From positions 1 to 64,000 of the IMG/VR virus record IMGVR_UViG_3300032288_002134: a DNA stretch of 64,000 nt. One strand, 5' to 3'. The stretch is from a virus. Positions 40,671-51,764 of the stretch are shown here, piece by piece. The translations under genes and the position numbers were made by a program. How positions within the stretch are numbered: position 1 is the stretch's first letter; the number at the start of each line of letters is the position of its first letter. Below the pieces are notes generated by a model, which saw only the letters and a list, made by a program, of their open reading frames with translations, did no database searches and was not told where the DNA came from.

Positions 40671-43600
40671 ATGAACGAAGAGGCAGTAAAATACGCTTTT
40701 GATTTATTTGTAAAAGATGGATATGGTGATAATATAGATGATTTTAGAAATCTAATGAAATCAGATCCAAAAGCAATTGATTATGTTTTTAATTTATTTG
40801 TAAAAAATGGATATGGTGATAATATAAATGATTTTAAAAATCTATTAGGAATTACTCAATCCCAAGCAATCACTCCAAAAAAAAAAGGAGAGAGTATGGT
40901 ATCCGACTCGGAAGTTTCTTCTTCGGGTTTACCATCGGGTGAACAGCCTAAGCTTGAAGAGATACCTTTCTCTTTGGATTATCAGAAGCAACAGCAGCAA
41001 GTACCATTTAAGCCTTCAACTCCGGTAACTCAACCTGAGCAGAAAAGAGACGTGTCTAAACTAAAAGAATATGATACTACTCAACAGTATGACAGATATG
41101 GTGTGCCTGTTACTCAGTTTCCTACAGCACAAAGAGAAGAGTATTTAGCTAAACCGGTACAGCAGATTGAGACAAAAGTCAAGTTTGAAGAAAAGAAAGA
41201 GGAGCTTGAGAAACAAGTACCTGGTTTCTTAAAGCCATCTGTAGAGACAATAGACAAAAACTTTTTAGCTAGAACTTCACTTCCAATAATAAGCGATTTA
41301 AACAGACAATACAAAGAAGCAGGTTTTGAGTTTTCAGGCAATCCTGCTGATAAAACATATTTAATAGCAAAAGCTCCAAATGGACAAACATTAAATATCA
41401 ATTTAGGATATTTTAATAATGCAGGATATATAAATGATATATCAGATGAAGCAGAAAGGTTAAAAGTTTTTATCAAAGAAAATTCTCCATCTATACCGAC
41501 TGAAAAAGTAAATAAATTACAAAAGGAATACGAGGAAGGTAAGCAAGAATTTCTTACACAAAAACAAATAGATGAATCGAATAAATCTCTTTCAAAAGAT
41601 TTAGAAGATTATGGCAAAAGAAATTTATCTTATACTCAGAGTTTAGATAATTTAAAAAAATCAATTGATGAATTTAATGCAATACCTGAAAGTCAAAGAA
41701 ATACTCCTGAATATATAAATAGAAGAAATGAAATTCAAAAACAAACTGATATATTGATTTCAGAGGAGAACAGTCTTAAGCAATTTGAGAAAGATATAGA
41801 AGCTAAACAAAGTAATTTAAAAAAGTCACTAGGAGAATATACAAAGTATAAAGAAAATCAAGGTACTTTTGCAGGTGGTATTTGGAATTCAATATCAAAT
41901 ACAATAAGTTCAATGGTCGCAGGAACTGTTGCTGCCGGATCTGATATTATAACAGGGGCAACTCCTGCTGAATGGTTATTAGGTAAAGAAGAATATGAAA
42001 AGCAATTCACTCAGATTGCCAAAGAAAAATATGGAATAGAAGGAGATAAATTTGATGACATAATAAGAAATGATAAGTTAACAGAAGGAAGAGCAGCTCT
42101 TATAAATAGTGAATTAAAAGACAGAGTAAAGAAAGAACGAAAATATGGCAAAGAAGGGGAAGAAGGTGTAATAAAATATCTAAGAGGTAGTGTGTATGAT
42201 TTATTGGCAGATAAAAGCACTACTGAACAATGGGCTGAATTAAAAAATAAATCATTTATACCTCAAGCTATATTGGGTGTTAGTGGTAGCCTTCCAAATA
42301 TGTTGATGCCTGGGGGTTGGATAGGTCGTGCTTTAGGTACTTTTATATCTACTTCTGATGGTGTATTTAAAGAAATGGAAAATAGTCCTAATTTCCAAAA
42401 TATATCTGAAAATGAAAAATGGGCTGTTGCTGCTCCTTTAGGAATGGCTTCTGCTACATTAGAAGAGATAGGTTTATCTTCATTGTTAAAAGGAACTAAT
42501 ATAACAAAATATATAACAAAGATGGCATTAGACAAAGCAGGTGCTAATGTTACTCCAAATATATTTAAAGGATTAGTAAAAAAAGAAGTTCAGGATTTAA
42601 TATCTAATGGTACTCTAAAAGTAGTAAATGGTTTTTTAGCTGAAGCAGAAACAGGTGCTTTGCAAACAATAGCGGAATTTTCAATAAAGGATATATACAA
42701 TACGGTAAAAGATAAAAAAGACGAAAACGGAAACCCTGTAAAGATGTTTGATACGCCTGATACTGTAACTGAATGGGTTACTGATGTATTGTATGGAGGT
42801 GCTGTTGAAGGTGTTGGAGGTCTTATGATTTCATCTGGTATGGCTGCTGCAAGTGCTTTTAATAATGACAATTTTGTCAATATGGATAGCGATACTTTCA
42901 AGGCATTTGTTAATTCTTCAAATGATTTGAATGTAGAAAAAGCATTTATATCTGATTTGAAAAATAAGATTGCATCTGGAGATATGACAATGGCTGAAGG
43001 CAAGGATTTATTAAATAAATATAGACAAGCCAAAGGACTATTAAATTCATTGCCTAGCGAATTGGATGAAAAAGATAAAAGAGTAGCTTTAGATTTATTG
43101 AGTAAAAGAAAAAAGTTAGAGGATAAGATCCAAGGAAAAGATACAGCATTAGCTAAACCTATTCAGAATAGAATTGATCAAATTAACGAACAACTAAATC
43201 AAATAACAGAGAATGCCATTCAAAAGCAAACAGCAGGTGAAGTACCTGTACAGCCAGAAGCCGGAGTTGGCGAAGAAGTGGTCCAAGGAAAACCCGAAAC
43301 AGGACTTGAAGTCACTTCCGAACAAGTTGTCACCGAAGAAAAGCCAAAAGAAGAGGTAGTAACACCTGAAGGTGTAGTAGAAAAAAAAGATATACAAGTT
43401 TACAGAGGTACATCTACTGGAAATAAATCTGATAAAGACGGAGTATCTTACCATACAACAGATAGAGGGTATGCAGCGTTTTATGAAACAGGAAAAGAAA
43501 AGCCTGATAATAAAGCTTTAGAAGAACTTGAAGCCTTAACTCCTCCGAATAAACCAAATAAAGTAGAATTATCAACTGAAGAGGAAGTAGATGCTTATGT

Positions 43601-46600
43601 TGATCAATGGATTTCTGACTATGAAGACGCAAAAAGATTCAAACCTGAGACTAAAATACCTTCAAGAGAAGAAGCTATATCAGAAATGAAACAGAGCGGT
43701 TATCCAATATTTCTTACTCAAGAAGAGGTTGATAACGAAAACAAAAAACAAGAGAAAAAATATAATTCTGATTTAGAGAAATACAATCAAAAGAAATTAG
43801 AACTTGAAGATAAGGCTAAAAATTATTTATCACCCAAAAAAATATCTGGCAATTTCTTTAATCTTGGGATTGATTTTTCAAAAATGAATCCTCAACAGAT
43901 ATTTGAAAAATTGAAATCATTAGGAATATCAAGTGTGTTTAAAGGCGGTAATTTTTTAGACAATTATCATTCTGACTTAACAGAATATGCAAGAAAAAAT
44001 AACATAGATTTCTATGATGGCATAACCGGTGGTGTTCAAGGTAGTATGAATACTGCTCCTCAAGAGATAATTGAAGTTTCTAAATTAGAACAAGCACCTG
44101 CTGAGGTAAAGACTCCTGAGCAGGAAGCTGACCTATTGGAGGAATTACTGACCGGAAAGAAGAAAGAGCCGGCAATGACACCTCAAGTGGAAACAATGAC
44201 ACCTGGGGAAAAAGTAATGACACCTGAAGCGAAAGCGGAAGAAGAGATGATAGTTCAGCCTGAGTTTACCGAGCAGGATCAGGCAAGGAAGAGAGAGCTT
44301 GAAGATGCTCTGAAGAAGGCTGACAAGCGTAAGAAGAATGTTATGGTAGGTGAGGTGTCAATGCCAAAGGCTGAGGTTAAAGCAGAGCTTGATGCATTGA
44401 GACAGAAGGAGCAGGCTGTTGTTGAGGCAGAAGTTCAATCTATAGAAAAAATGTTATCAGCTCCTGAGCAAAAAGACAAAGGAAAGATAAGACAAGCTGT
44501 AACAAATGCAGTTAAGGCTATTGCTAAAATATTACCGAATACAAAGATAGTATTACACGAAACTAGTCAAGATTATGTAAACGCTACCGGTGATACTGAC
44601 AATGCATCAGGATTATATGTACCAAGCGCAGATGGAGGTACTATTCATATAAACTTATCTAATGCCAATACAAGAACAGTAGGGCATGAGGTATTTCATG
44701 CTACATTACTCAGAGGTATTAAGACAGATGCTGAAGCTCAGAGATTAGCGAAAGCAATGATAGGAGCTGTAGCTAAGTCATTAAAACAATCAGGCGCAAA
44801 TCAAGAGTTATTAAATGAACTTGAAAATTTCTTGTCTAACTATGATGAGAATATTCAAAATGAGGAATACTTAGCTGAAGTATTTGGATATCTCGCTGAT
44901 GGATACCCACAGTTGACAGCACCTGAAAAAAGTATTATCAATAGATTCATTGAGAGAATAATGAAACTGTTTGGCTTAAAGCCAATGACAGACAAAGAGG
45001 TTATTGATTTTATGAATACCCTATCAAGGAAGGTAGCTACCGGTGAAGAGATAACAGAGAAAGAAGCAGGTATTACAAAAAGAACTAAAGGAATATCTAA
45101 TATAACAAAAAGATTTCAAGCAAATTTTATAGATCCTATTTCAAGACTTTCATTTGTTTATGATAAAAATAGTGAAAAATTTGAAAATTTAAAAAAGCAA
45201 GGATTTATAACTACAGATAAATCATTATCTGATTTTAATGGGAAATTTATATTCCTACATCAACCTGATGCAGCTTTTTCAGGTATGATTTATAAAAATA
45301 ATGAACTTCTTGTTGAGGGAAAAGGAGGTGTTTTTTATCCTATTAAATTCCATGAAGATGGATATTTTTGGGCAAGTACATCAAAAACTGCCAAAAAAAT
45401 GGCAGACGATTTAAATAAAGTATTAAAACAAAACAATGGAATTATTTATATGGCATTAACCTCTGCGCCATATGATAAACTAATGTCAAGCACAACAATG
45501 TCAAATGCAATACTTGATTTTTTCTCATCAAAAGCATTTGATAAAAATTTTAATATAACTCAAAAACAATTAAAAAATGCACTAATATTAGCTGCAAATA
45601 ATGTAAAAGAAAAACAAAAAAAAGATAAAAAAACGGGAGAAATTACTACTAAAACTATAGGGTTAAATTTAAATATAAAACAAAATATTTCTTTAGAAAA
45701 CATTCAAACTTTAATTAAAGAAAAATTAAATCCTGATAATAGTTCATTTGCAGATAGAAAGAATTTTGCTGAAGAGTTAATAAGAATAATGGCTGAGAAT
45801 ATTAAAGAAGATTCTAAGGCTATTGAACAATTTGGTAAATTATTCTCTGAAGGAATTCAAAATAAATATTTTAAAGGAATAACAAAAACAGGTAAATTAA
45901 GCATTAGTGCTGCAAATATGACTCAAGCACTATCTGAAATGTTTACTGAACCAATTTTAAAAGAAGGAATTGATAGAGAAAAAGGAGGTCAAGTATATGC
46001 TATATTAGAATTGAATGGTAAAGTTAAACCTGTTGAATCTAATAAACACGAATCATATCCTATGGCTATACAGTCAGAAGGAAGTGAAAAAGTAAAAGTT
46101 CATGTTCTGAATGATAGACAGAATTGGTATGATGTATTTGAAGATTTTGAAACAAATGACATAGTAACTGAAGATAGAAAAAATAAAATATATCCTACTT
46201 CAGGAGTTTCGACAAGAGGATTAAAATTAAATACATCAAAAGTTGATGGCATATCACCTCGTCAGCAGAAATCTACTGAAATAACAACAGATAAAGATGC
46301 TAAACCTGGCTTTGAAAAAGCTCTTAATTCGCTTAATGAAACTGAACAACAAAGAGAAGAATGGAGAAAAACGCATAAAGTAAATCAAAAACAAAAACGT
46401 AATCCCATAGTAGAACAAGCTGTAAAAGATTATTATAATGAAAAAATAACTCAAGAAGAATATCTTGATATAGTTTCTAAAAACCAACCTATTAAATCTT
46501 TTAAAAATGTTCCAAAATTACCAACTTTAAGAGAAATAACAAATTCTTTAGACAGCTCTAAAGTTGCCACAGGTATAATTGGATTAACTAAAAATTTAGA

Positions 46601-49600
46601 AGATGGAGAAAAAGTAGCTTGCAGATTAGATATACCTGCATATGAAGATTTTGATACTTGGGTTGTTTCTATACATGATGGAAATAAAGAAGGAAAATCA
46701 ATTGCATACGGTCAGACAGCTGTACTAAAAAATGTTGATTTTAAAACATTTCCTGGACCTGCAATGAAAATTGCAATGGGTACTCAAAGTAAATCTACAA
46801 TTGCTAGAATGTTTGGTAATTGGGTTAATGAAGATCCAGAATCAGTTCATGCAAGAGCAAAAGAACTAATGAATGACCCTGCTTGGACACAAGTAGGAAT
46901 GAATCCATTTAGATATAGTTGGTTTTATGATAAGGCAGATGGAACGCCTATTTCTACAGCTGATGAAGTTATTCAAGTGGGTGCATTAGTATTGGCTAAA
47001 AATGCAAAAAAAGTATCTACTAAAGATATAATGTTTGAAACTAAATCATCAACAGGATTATCAATAAGGTTTCAAAAAAATAATTCACAAGAAATTGTAA
47101 AACAAGCAAGAGCTAATGGTATATCAGATGCAGGCATAAGAGCCTATTTTAAAAAGAATGGTTTGTCTGATATTGAAATTGATGAATTACTTGAAGGAGA
47201 AAAAGGAGCAGGCAAAAAAATTGAGCTTTCTGAAGAGACTCTTCCTGGATACACCAAACTGATGAACAGAATAAATGGTCTCATCTCAAGGGGTAGAAAA
47301 AGCGGAAAGTCTGATGATGTAATAATGCAAGGTGTTATTGCCAATGTAGAAGCAAACTCACCGGAATATGCCAATGCTACCGATCAACAGCGTGAGCAGA
47401 TAATTCGTGACATCAGAAAGATGTTCGGAAAGAAAGAAAAGGCAGCACCATCAGCAGAGAAAATAACCGGTAAACCTAAATCTAAAAAGGTTACTGTAAA
47501 TGAAATGGCTGCACTCAAAGACCAAATAAGATTAGAGGCAAGAGCTGCTAGAGAAGCTAAGGGTGATCTTAATGCTAAACGTAAAATGTTAGCTGAGGCT
47601 ATCAATAAACTCGTTGCTAAAGGTACTATTACCTTAAGACAAGCTAACGCTATTATCAAAAGGGTGAACCTGGTCAACCTTGACAATCCTATAATGGTTG
47701 AGAGATTACTTAATTATGCAGAAAAAGTATTTAAAGATGCTGAATATGCGGATAAATTAAGCGAAGCAAATAAATTATTTTCATCTATAAAGCAATCGTC
47801 AAAGTCAAAAGAAAAGAATGCTGATTTAGTAACTCTTGCAAAAGAATTTTTAGGAATAGACCCATCTATGGTTGAGAATATAGATGAGTATATTCAAAAG
47901 GCTTCTGAGTTAGATAGTAGTTTAAAAGGTTCTAAGGCTACGGCAAAAGGTATGTCTGCTTCTGAAATGATAAACATACAAGAAGCTACTGAATACATAT
48001 CTGAAACAATAAAAGCTCAGGAGCAAAAGATAAAAGAACAGACTGCTGCTGAGATAGAGTCTACAATGGGTGTAGATGCATCTGATTTGACTTATGAACA
48101 AATGCTTGAGTTACTTGAAGATGAAAGTAAACCTATCAATAAAGATAAAGAAAAGGTTATCAGGAGTTTAGTTAATAAAATGTTTGATACATATTCAAGT
48201 ATTATCGAATATATGTTTAAGACTGGTAAAAATCCTTTTGTTGTTTATGATGAGAATCTAAAATACGAACCGGTAACATTTAAAGAATCGGATAAGCAGA
48301 TTGTTCGTGAATTTATGAAAATGGATCTCGGTAAGCTCAGTGTCAGAGAGGCATTGAAAGCTATGGATGCATTAAATAACTTTATTGTCAATCGTTCAGT
48401 TGCCAATATGGGTTCTGTAGTAGCCCAATATAAAGCAAAACAAAACGCTGAAATAGTTGACAAAAAAAATATAAGAAGCAAACCTGTAAAGTATTTATGG
48501 AGTAATACTTTGGGTAAAATGCTATTTGACAATTTTGCTTCATTCCCATTATTGATAGAAAGATTCTTTAAAAGTAAAGACATTGGTTTGTATGTATCCA
48601 GAATGATGGGTTTAAATGATTTGTTTAATGGTGCTTCTTCTGCAAAAACGATAACCGGTGTTGTAGTTAAAAACTATCTTGACCTATTCTCAAAAACAAA
48701 ACCAAATGGTAAAGTATTTAATGATGCTTTTAACTTGGTAGAAAGGGGAATGGTTGCATTCATGTCAAGACACAAGATAGGAACGGATGCTCAGATAAAA
48801 GAAGAATTTAATGACAGAAAAAATGAAATTGAAGAGTCTATAAAAGCATTGTCTACAGGTACTAAAAGAGAACAGGAAAAAGCTAAGGTTTATAAAGAAG
48901 TATATGACAAGTTGTTTAAAGATGCAAAGAACGCAGATGACATCAGAAATAATGCGGATAATAAAAATATAGAAGCTGTAGATTGGTGGGTTAACGAATG
49001 GAAAAATCATTATGATGAGTTAGCTGATGTATCATTAAAAATATACAATACAAAACTGGATAAGGATTCTTATTACACCACCGATAGATATTCTAAATTG
49101 GAAGGGGTAGAAAAAGAAATAGATCTTGAGGATAATGTTTCAGCATTTAGCTTTAACAATGGAAATATATCTGAAAAGAAAGCAGGATCTTTAATGGAGA
49201 CAAGAGATAAGAAATCGGGTCTTCCAAAAAATAAAGATGGAGAAGTCACAAGGTTTGTTGATTTATCTTTTGATGCCGTAAATGCAAATTCATTATACGA
49301 TGCACTGACAGACATTAAAACTGCCTATGCTATTAAACAAGTAAAAGCATTTATGAAAACAGATGCTTTCAAAAGAATTGTACCTGATAAAGAAGAAAGA
49401 GATATATTAGGAAATAGAATAAACTTAGCTGTTAGAAATTTAAGAAATCAAAAATTATTTGATTCAAGTACAATGAGTAAAGCTGTAAAGGGATTAAATA
49501 AATTTTCAAGCATTGGGTCTACAATGGCATTAGCCGGTATAGTGCAACCTTTTAAACAAACTATTCCTATAGCATTTAATACTGCTATAAATACAGGTAG

Positions 49601-50996
49601 ATTTTTTGATTTATTACGGATACTAACAAATTCAGATGTAAAAGATTTTATTAACAATTCAGGATATTCAATAGCAAATAGAGGTATAGAATCAAGTGTT
49701 CACCTTGAAAGTATAAATAAAAAATTAGATGAGGCTGCAAAGACAAAAGCTGAATATTTAGGTAATAAAATATTAGAATTGAATGAGATGTATATGAAAC
49801 TTTTCTTGGCGAATCCTGATGCTTGGATAGCTAGAGCATCTTGGATGGCTTATTATGAAAAAGGGTTAAGAAAACAAGGTCTATACAAAACAACTGAAAC
49901 AATAAAAACAGCTTCAGGAACTCGTGAGGTTACTAAAAAAGGAATTGATTATAGTAAGCATAAAATAAACAAAGAAGCTGCTGATTATGCTCAGATGATG
50001 ATTGACAGACAGCAAAACATAACCGATACTAGATTGGCAGGTTCTATATATTCAGGTGAAAATGCCTTCCAAACTATGATGACAAAAATATTTTTGCCAC
50101 TCGCCAGTTTTAGAATAAATCAACATTTGAGAATGTCTAATGACTTAGCAACTACATTTAGTAAAACTACAAGTTGGCAAGAAAAAAGAGAAGCATTAAC
50201 ATCTCTTTCAGGTGCAATAGTAGAAATGATTGTATTTAGAGCCATAGGAATAGGTGCTAGTTATTTATTTTTTGAATTAGCATCAATGATAAGAGGAGAA
50301 GAAGAAGATGAGGAGAAAAAGAAAAGAAAAGAAAAAATGGCTTCAAATACATTAAAAGGTATATTAACTGGAGCTGTAACAGATATATTATCTCCTATTC
50401 CTGTTACAGATTATCCGGTAAAGTATTCTGTTAATGCTGCAATGGATTTCACTCAGGATTTGATTGGAATGGGTGATGAAGATAAACTATCTTTATATGT
50501 TGAAAATATTCCTTCATTTTCAAGTGTATTAGGGACTGCCGGTATCTTTTTAGATAAAGTAGCAGATATAAAAGAAACAGCTCAAATGGCTGCTACAGGT
50601 AAGTTTGAACAAGATGTATTTGGTAAAAAAATTGAGAAAGAGATAAGCGAAAAGGACAGACAAATATTAGCATGGTCTTTAATCCCATCAATACTCACAA
50701 ATACTATATTACCTGGTGCGCCAGAGACAAATAATATTATGAGTAAAGTTAAAAAAGCTATTAAGAAAGAAGGTAAAACTGCCGATCAAAAAGAAAAATA
50801 TGATGCATTTGGTGGGCATTCTTCTGAAAAAGAATTTAGAACGGAAAATCCTGAAAAGTACATGGAATCTTTGCAGCCAGGTGGTAGTTTATATGAATAC
50901 AAAATGAGAGAAAATCAGAAAAAAATGGAAGAACTTCCAGAGAAATTACAAAAAAAGATGGAGGAGACTATGAAAAAAGCAAATAAAATGCAGTAA
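40671..50996 (+). CDS. Giant polyvalent internal virion protein with metallopeptidase motif, 3441 aa
   Basis: Domain order by eye. Residues 5-60: two copies of Y-x-F-(D/N)-LFVK-(D/N)-GYGDNI-(D/N)-DF. About 400-440: hydrophobic, possibly membrane-active, segment (GGIWNSISNTISSMVAGTVAAG). About 908-940: YRGTSTG...VSYHTTDRGYAAFY, like an ADP-ribosyltransferase or LPD-type domain (R912). 1339-1343: HEVFH (HExxH) with EEYLAEVFGYL near 1396 as third-ligand helix, a zinc peptidase. About 1480-2130: two large domains of the kind found in phage polyvalent proteins. Then helical repeats and a last hydrophobic stretch near 3190. Such proteins are packaged and injected with DNA. The gene ends the rightward arm. 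Confidence 0.7.
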   Translation: MNEEAVKYAFDLFVKDGYGDNIDDFRNLMKSDPKAIDYVFNLFVKNGYGDNINDFKNLLGITQSQAITPKKKGESMVSDSEVSSSGLPSGEQPKLEEIPFSLDYQKQQQQVPFKPSTPVTQPEQKRDVSKLKEYDTTQQYDRYGVPVTQFPTAQREEYLAKPVQQIETKVKFEEKKEELEKQVPGFLKPSVETIDKNFLARTSLPIISDLNRQYKEAGFEFSGNPADKTYLIAKAPNGQTLNINLGYFNNAGYINDISDEAERLKVFIKENSPSIPTEKVNKLQKEYEEGKQEFLTQKQIDESNKSLSKDLEDYGKRNLSYTQSLDNLKKSIDEFNAIPESQRNTPEYINRRNEIQKQTDILISEENSLKQFEKDIEAKQSNLKKSLGEYTKYKENQGTFAGGIWNSISNTISSMVAGTVAAGSDIITGATPAEWLLGKEEYEKQFTQIAKEKYGIEGDKFDDIIRNDKLTEGRAALINSELKDRVKKERKYGKEGEEGVIKYLRGSVYDLLADKSTTEQWAELKNKSFIPQAILGVSGSLPNMLMPGGWIGRALGTFISTSDGVFKEMENSPNFQNISENEKWAVAAPLGMASATLEEIGLSSLLKGTNITKYITKMALDKAGANVTPNIFKGLVKKEVQDLISNGTLKVVNGFLAEAETGALQTIAEFSIKDIYNTVKDKKDENGNPVKMFDTPDTVTEWVTDVLYGGAVEGVGGLMISSGMAAASAFNNDNFVNMDSDTFKAFVNSSNDLNVEKAFISDLKNKIASGDMTMAEGKDLLNKYRQAKGLLNSLPSELDEKDKRVALDLLSKRKKLEDKIQGKDTALAKPIQNRIDQINEQLNQITENAIQKQTAGEVPVQPEAGVGEEVVQGKPETGLEVTSEQVVTEEKPKEEVVTPEGVVEKKDIQVYRGTSTGNKSDKDGVSYHTTDRGYAAFYETGKEKPDNKALEELEALTPPNKPNKVELSTEEEVDAYVDQWISDYEDAKRFKPETKIPSREEAISEMKQSGYPIFLTQEEVDNENKKQEKKYNSDLEKYNQKKLELEDKAKNYLSPKKISGNFFNLGIDFSKMNPQQIFEKLKSLGISSVFKGGNFLDNYHSDLTEYARKNNIDFYDGITGGVQGSMNTAPQEIIEVSKLEQAPAEVKTPEQEADLLEELLTGKKKEPAMTPQVETMTPGEKVMTPEAKAEEEMIVQPEFTEQDQARKRELEDALKKADKRKKNVMVGEVSMPKAEVKAELDALRQKEQAVVEAEVQSIEKMLSAPEQKDKGKIRQAVTNAVKAIAKILPNTKIVLHETSQDYVNATGDTDNASGLYVPSADGGTIHINLSNANTRTVGHEVFHATLLRGIKTDAEAQRLAKAMIGAVAKSLKQSGANQELLNELENFLSNYDENIQNEEYLAEVFGYLADGYPQLTAPEKSIINRFIERIMKLFGLKPMTDKEVIDFMNTLSRKVATGEEITEKEAGITKRTKGISNITKRFQANFIDPISRLSFVYDKNSEKFENLKKQGFITTDKSLSDFNGKFIFLHQPDAAFSGMIYKNNELLVEGKGGVFYPIKFHEDGYFWASTSKTAKKMADDLNKVLKQNNGIIYMALTSAPYDKLMSSTTMSNAILDFFSSKAFDKNFNITQKQLKNALILAANNVKEKQKKDKKTGEITTKTIGLNLNIKQNISLENIQTLIKEKLNPDNSSFADRKNFAEELIRIMAENIKEDSKAIEQFGKLFSEGIQNKYFKGITKTGKLSISAANMTQALSEMFTEPILKEGIDREKGGQVYAILELNGKVKPVESNKHESYPMAIQSEGSEKVKVHVLNDRQNWYDVFEDFETNDIVTEDRKNKIYPTSGVSTRGLKLNTSKVDGISPRQQKSTEITTDKDAKPGFEKALNSLNETEQQREEWRKTHKVNQKQKRNPIVEQAVKDYYNEKITQEEYLDIVSKNQPIKSFKNVPKLPTLREITNSLDSSKVATGIIGLTKNLEDGEKVACRLDIPAYEDFDTWVVSIHDGNKEGKSIAYGQTAVLKNVDFKTFPGPAMKIAMGTQSKSTIARMFGNWVNEDPESVHARAKELMNDPAWTQVGMNPFRYSWFYDKADGTPISTADEVIQVGALVLAKNAKKVSTKDIMFETKSSTGLSIRFQKNNSQEIVKQARANGISDAGIRAYFKKNGLSDIEIDELLEGEKGAGKKIELSEETLPGYTKLMNRINGLISRGRKSGKSDDVIMQGVIANVEANSPEYANATDQQREQIIRDIRKMFGKKEKAAPSAEKITGKPKSKKVTVNEMAALKDQIRLEARAAREAKGDLNAKRKMLAEAINKLVAKGTITLRQANAIIKRVNLVNLDNPIMVERLLNYAEKVFKDAEYADKLSEANKLFSSIKQSSKSKEKNADLVTLAKEFLGIDPSMVENIDEYIQKASELDSSLKGSKATAKGMSASEMINIQEATEYISETIKAQEQKIKEQTAAEIESTMGVDASDLTYEQMLELLEDESKPINKDKEKVIRSLVNKMFDTYSSIIEYMFKTGKNPFVVYDENLKYEPVTFKESDKQIVREFMKMDLGKLSVREALKAMDALNNFIVNRSVANMGSVVAQYKAKQNAEIVDKKNIRSKPVKYLWSNTLGKMLFDNFASFPLLIERFFKSKDIGLYVSRMMGLNDLFNGASSAKTITGVVVKNYLDLFSKTKPNGKVFNDAFNLVERGMVAFMSRHKIGTDAQIKEEFNDRKNEIEESIKALSTGTKREQEKAKVYKEVYDKLFKDAKNADDIRNNADNKNIEAVDWWVNEWKNHYDELADVSLKIYNTKLDKDSYYTTDRYSKLEGVEKEIDLEDNVSAFSFNNGNISEKKAGSLMETRDKKSGLPKNKDGEVTRFVDLSFDAVNANSLYDALTDIKTAYAIKQVKAFMKTDAFKRIVPDKEERDILGNRINLAVRNLRNQKLFDSSTMSKAVKGLNKFSSIGSTMALAGIVQPFKQTIPIAFNTAINTGRFFDLLRILTNSDVKDFINNSGYSIANRGIESSVHLESINKKLDEAAKTKAEYLGNKILELNEMYMKLFLANPDAWIARASWMAYYEKGLRKQGLYKTTETIKTASGTREVTKKGIDYSKHKINKEAADYAQMMIDRQQNITDTRLAGSIYSGENAFQTMMTKIFLPLASFRINQHLRMSNDLATTFSKTTSWQEKREALTSLSGAIVEMIVFRAIGIGASYLFFELASMIRGEEEDEEKKKRKEKMASNTLKGILTGAVTDILSPIPVTDYPVKYSVNAAMDFTQDLIGMGDEDKLSLYVENIPSFSSVLGTAGIFLDKVADIKETAQMAATGKFEQDVFGKKIEKEISEKDRQILAWSLIPSILTNTILPGAPETNNIMSKVKKAIKKEGKTADQKEKYDAFGGHSSEKEFRTENPEKYMESLQPGGSLYEYKMRENQKKMEELPEKLQKKMEETMKKANKMQ

Positions 50997-51001
50997 AAGT
51001 G

Positions 51002-51382
51002 CTAATACCTCACATACTTTGTTCCTTTCTGCTTATCGAAATACATCATTAGTTCGTCAATACATTCAGTAAGTGGGGCATCACAGCCCCACATTACTGT
51101 ACCTGTAATATCATTCGCCTTAGCATAGATAATGCCATCCTCACAAGCCCATATCACTATAGGATTGAGTCTCTTGTCGCACAGCTTAACCATTCTTTTT
51201 GCCGGTATAGGCAGAGGGTAGGCATTGTAGATAGTCCTTACTCTCTCCCTTACCTCGGCATAGGCTATGAGTTTCTTGTCAACATTGAATACTTTATAGT
51301 CAATGTCGTTATCATCAAGCTTTTGATACGATCCGTTGAATACGGATACAAAGCAATCAATGGCTTTTTTCTTTTTGCTCAT
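51002..51382 (-). CDS. Hypothetical protein, 126 aa
   Basis: Not recognised. MSKKKKAIDCFVSVF start, mixed alpha/beta, with NAYPLPIPAKRMVKLCDKRLNPIVIWACEDGIIYAKAND in the middle. It is the last gene of the leftward 51-64 kb block and ends 5 nt from the convergent giant gene. Its start overlaps the upstream gene; both begin MSK-x-KKA, suggesting that their starts arose by duplication or share function. Confidence 0.5.
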   Translation of the reverse strand: MSKKKKAIDCFVSVFNGSYQKLDDNDIDYKVFNVDKKLIAYAEVRERVRTIYNAYPLPIPAKRMVKLCDKRLNPIVIWACEDGIIYAKANDITGTVMWGCDAPLTECIDELMMYFDKQKGTKYVRY

Positions 51383-51719
51383 TTGATTTTACTCTTTCTA
51401 TTGATTCAAGTGCTAGCTTATTTACTTCCTCTATAAACCAATCTACCTCCATAGGTGGTATAAGAGCCATTACTGACATTATTACTGTCATGGCTTCTAC
51501 GTTATTGAAATTATAAGCGTGTAGTTCAGCTAACTGTTCTTTTGTGACCTTACGTTCAAGACCTACTAAGAAGTTTTTCATAAATTGTCTTAGGTTCTTA
51601 TACTTGTACTTGTCCTCTCTACCCATTCTGTCGGGTTCAAGTTCTGTGATGGCATAACAACCTGCATTGAGGCAGCTTATAAGTAGATATAAGTCTGCTG
51701 CTTTTTTACTTTTACTCAT
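51357..51719 (-). CDS. Hypothetical helical protein, 120 aa
   Basis: Not recognised. MSKSKKAADLYLLISCLNAGCYAITELE then helices with DRMGREDKYKYKNLRQFMKNFLVGLERK. No membrane span. Overlaps the next leftward gene by 26 nt. Leader AAATTCAA-ATG. Confidence 0.5.
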   Translation of the reverse strand: MSKSKKAADLYLLISCLNAGCYAITELEPDRMGREDKYKYKNLRQFMKNFLVGLERKVTKEQLAELHAYNFNNVEAMTVIMSVMALIPPMEVDWFIEEVNKLALESIERVKSNEQKEKSH

Positions 51720-51764
51720 TTGAATTTGATTTTATTTAATTAAAAAATATATGCGCCACGTTAT

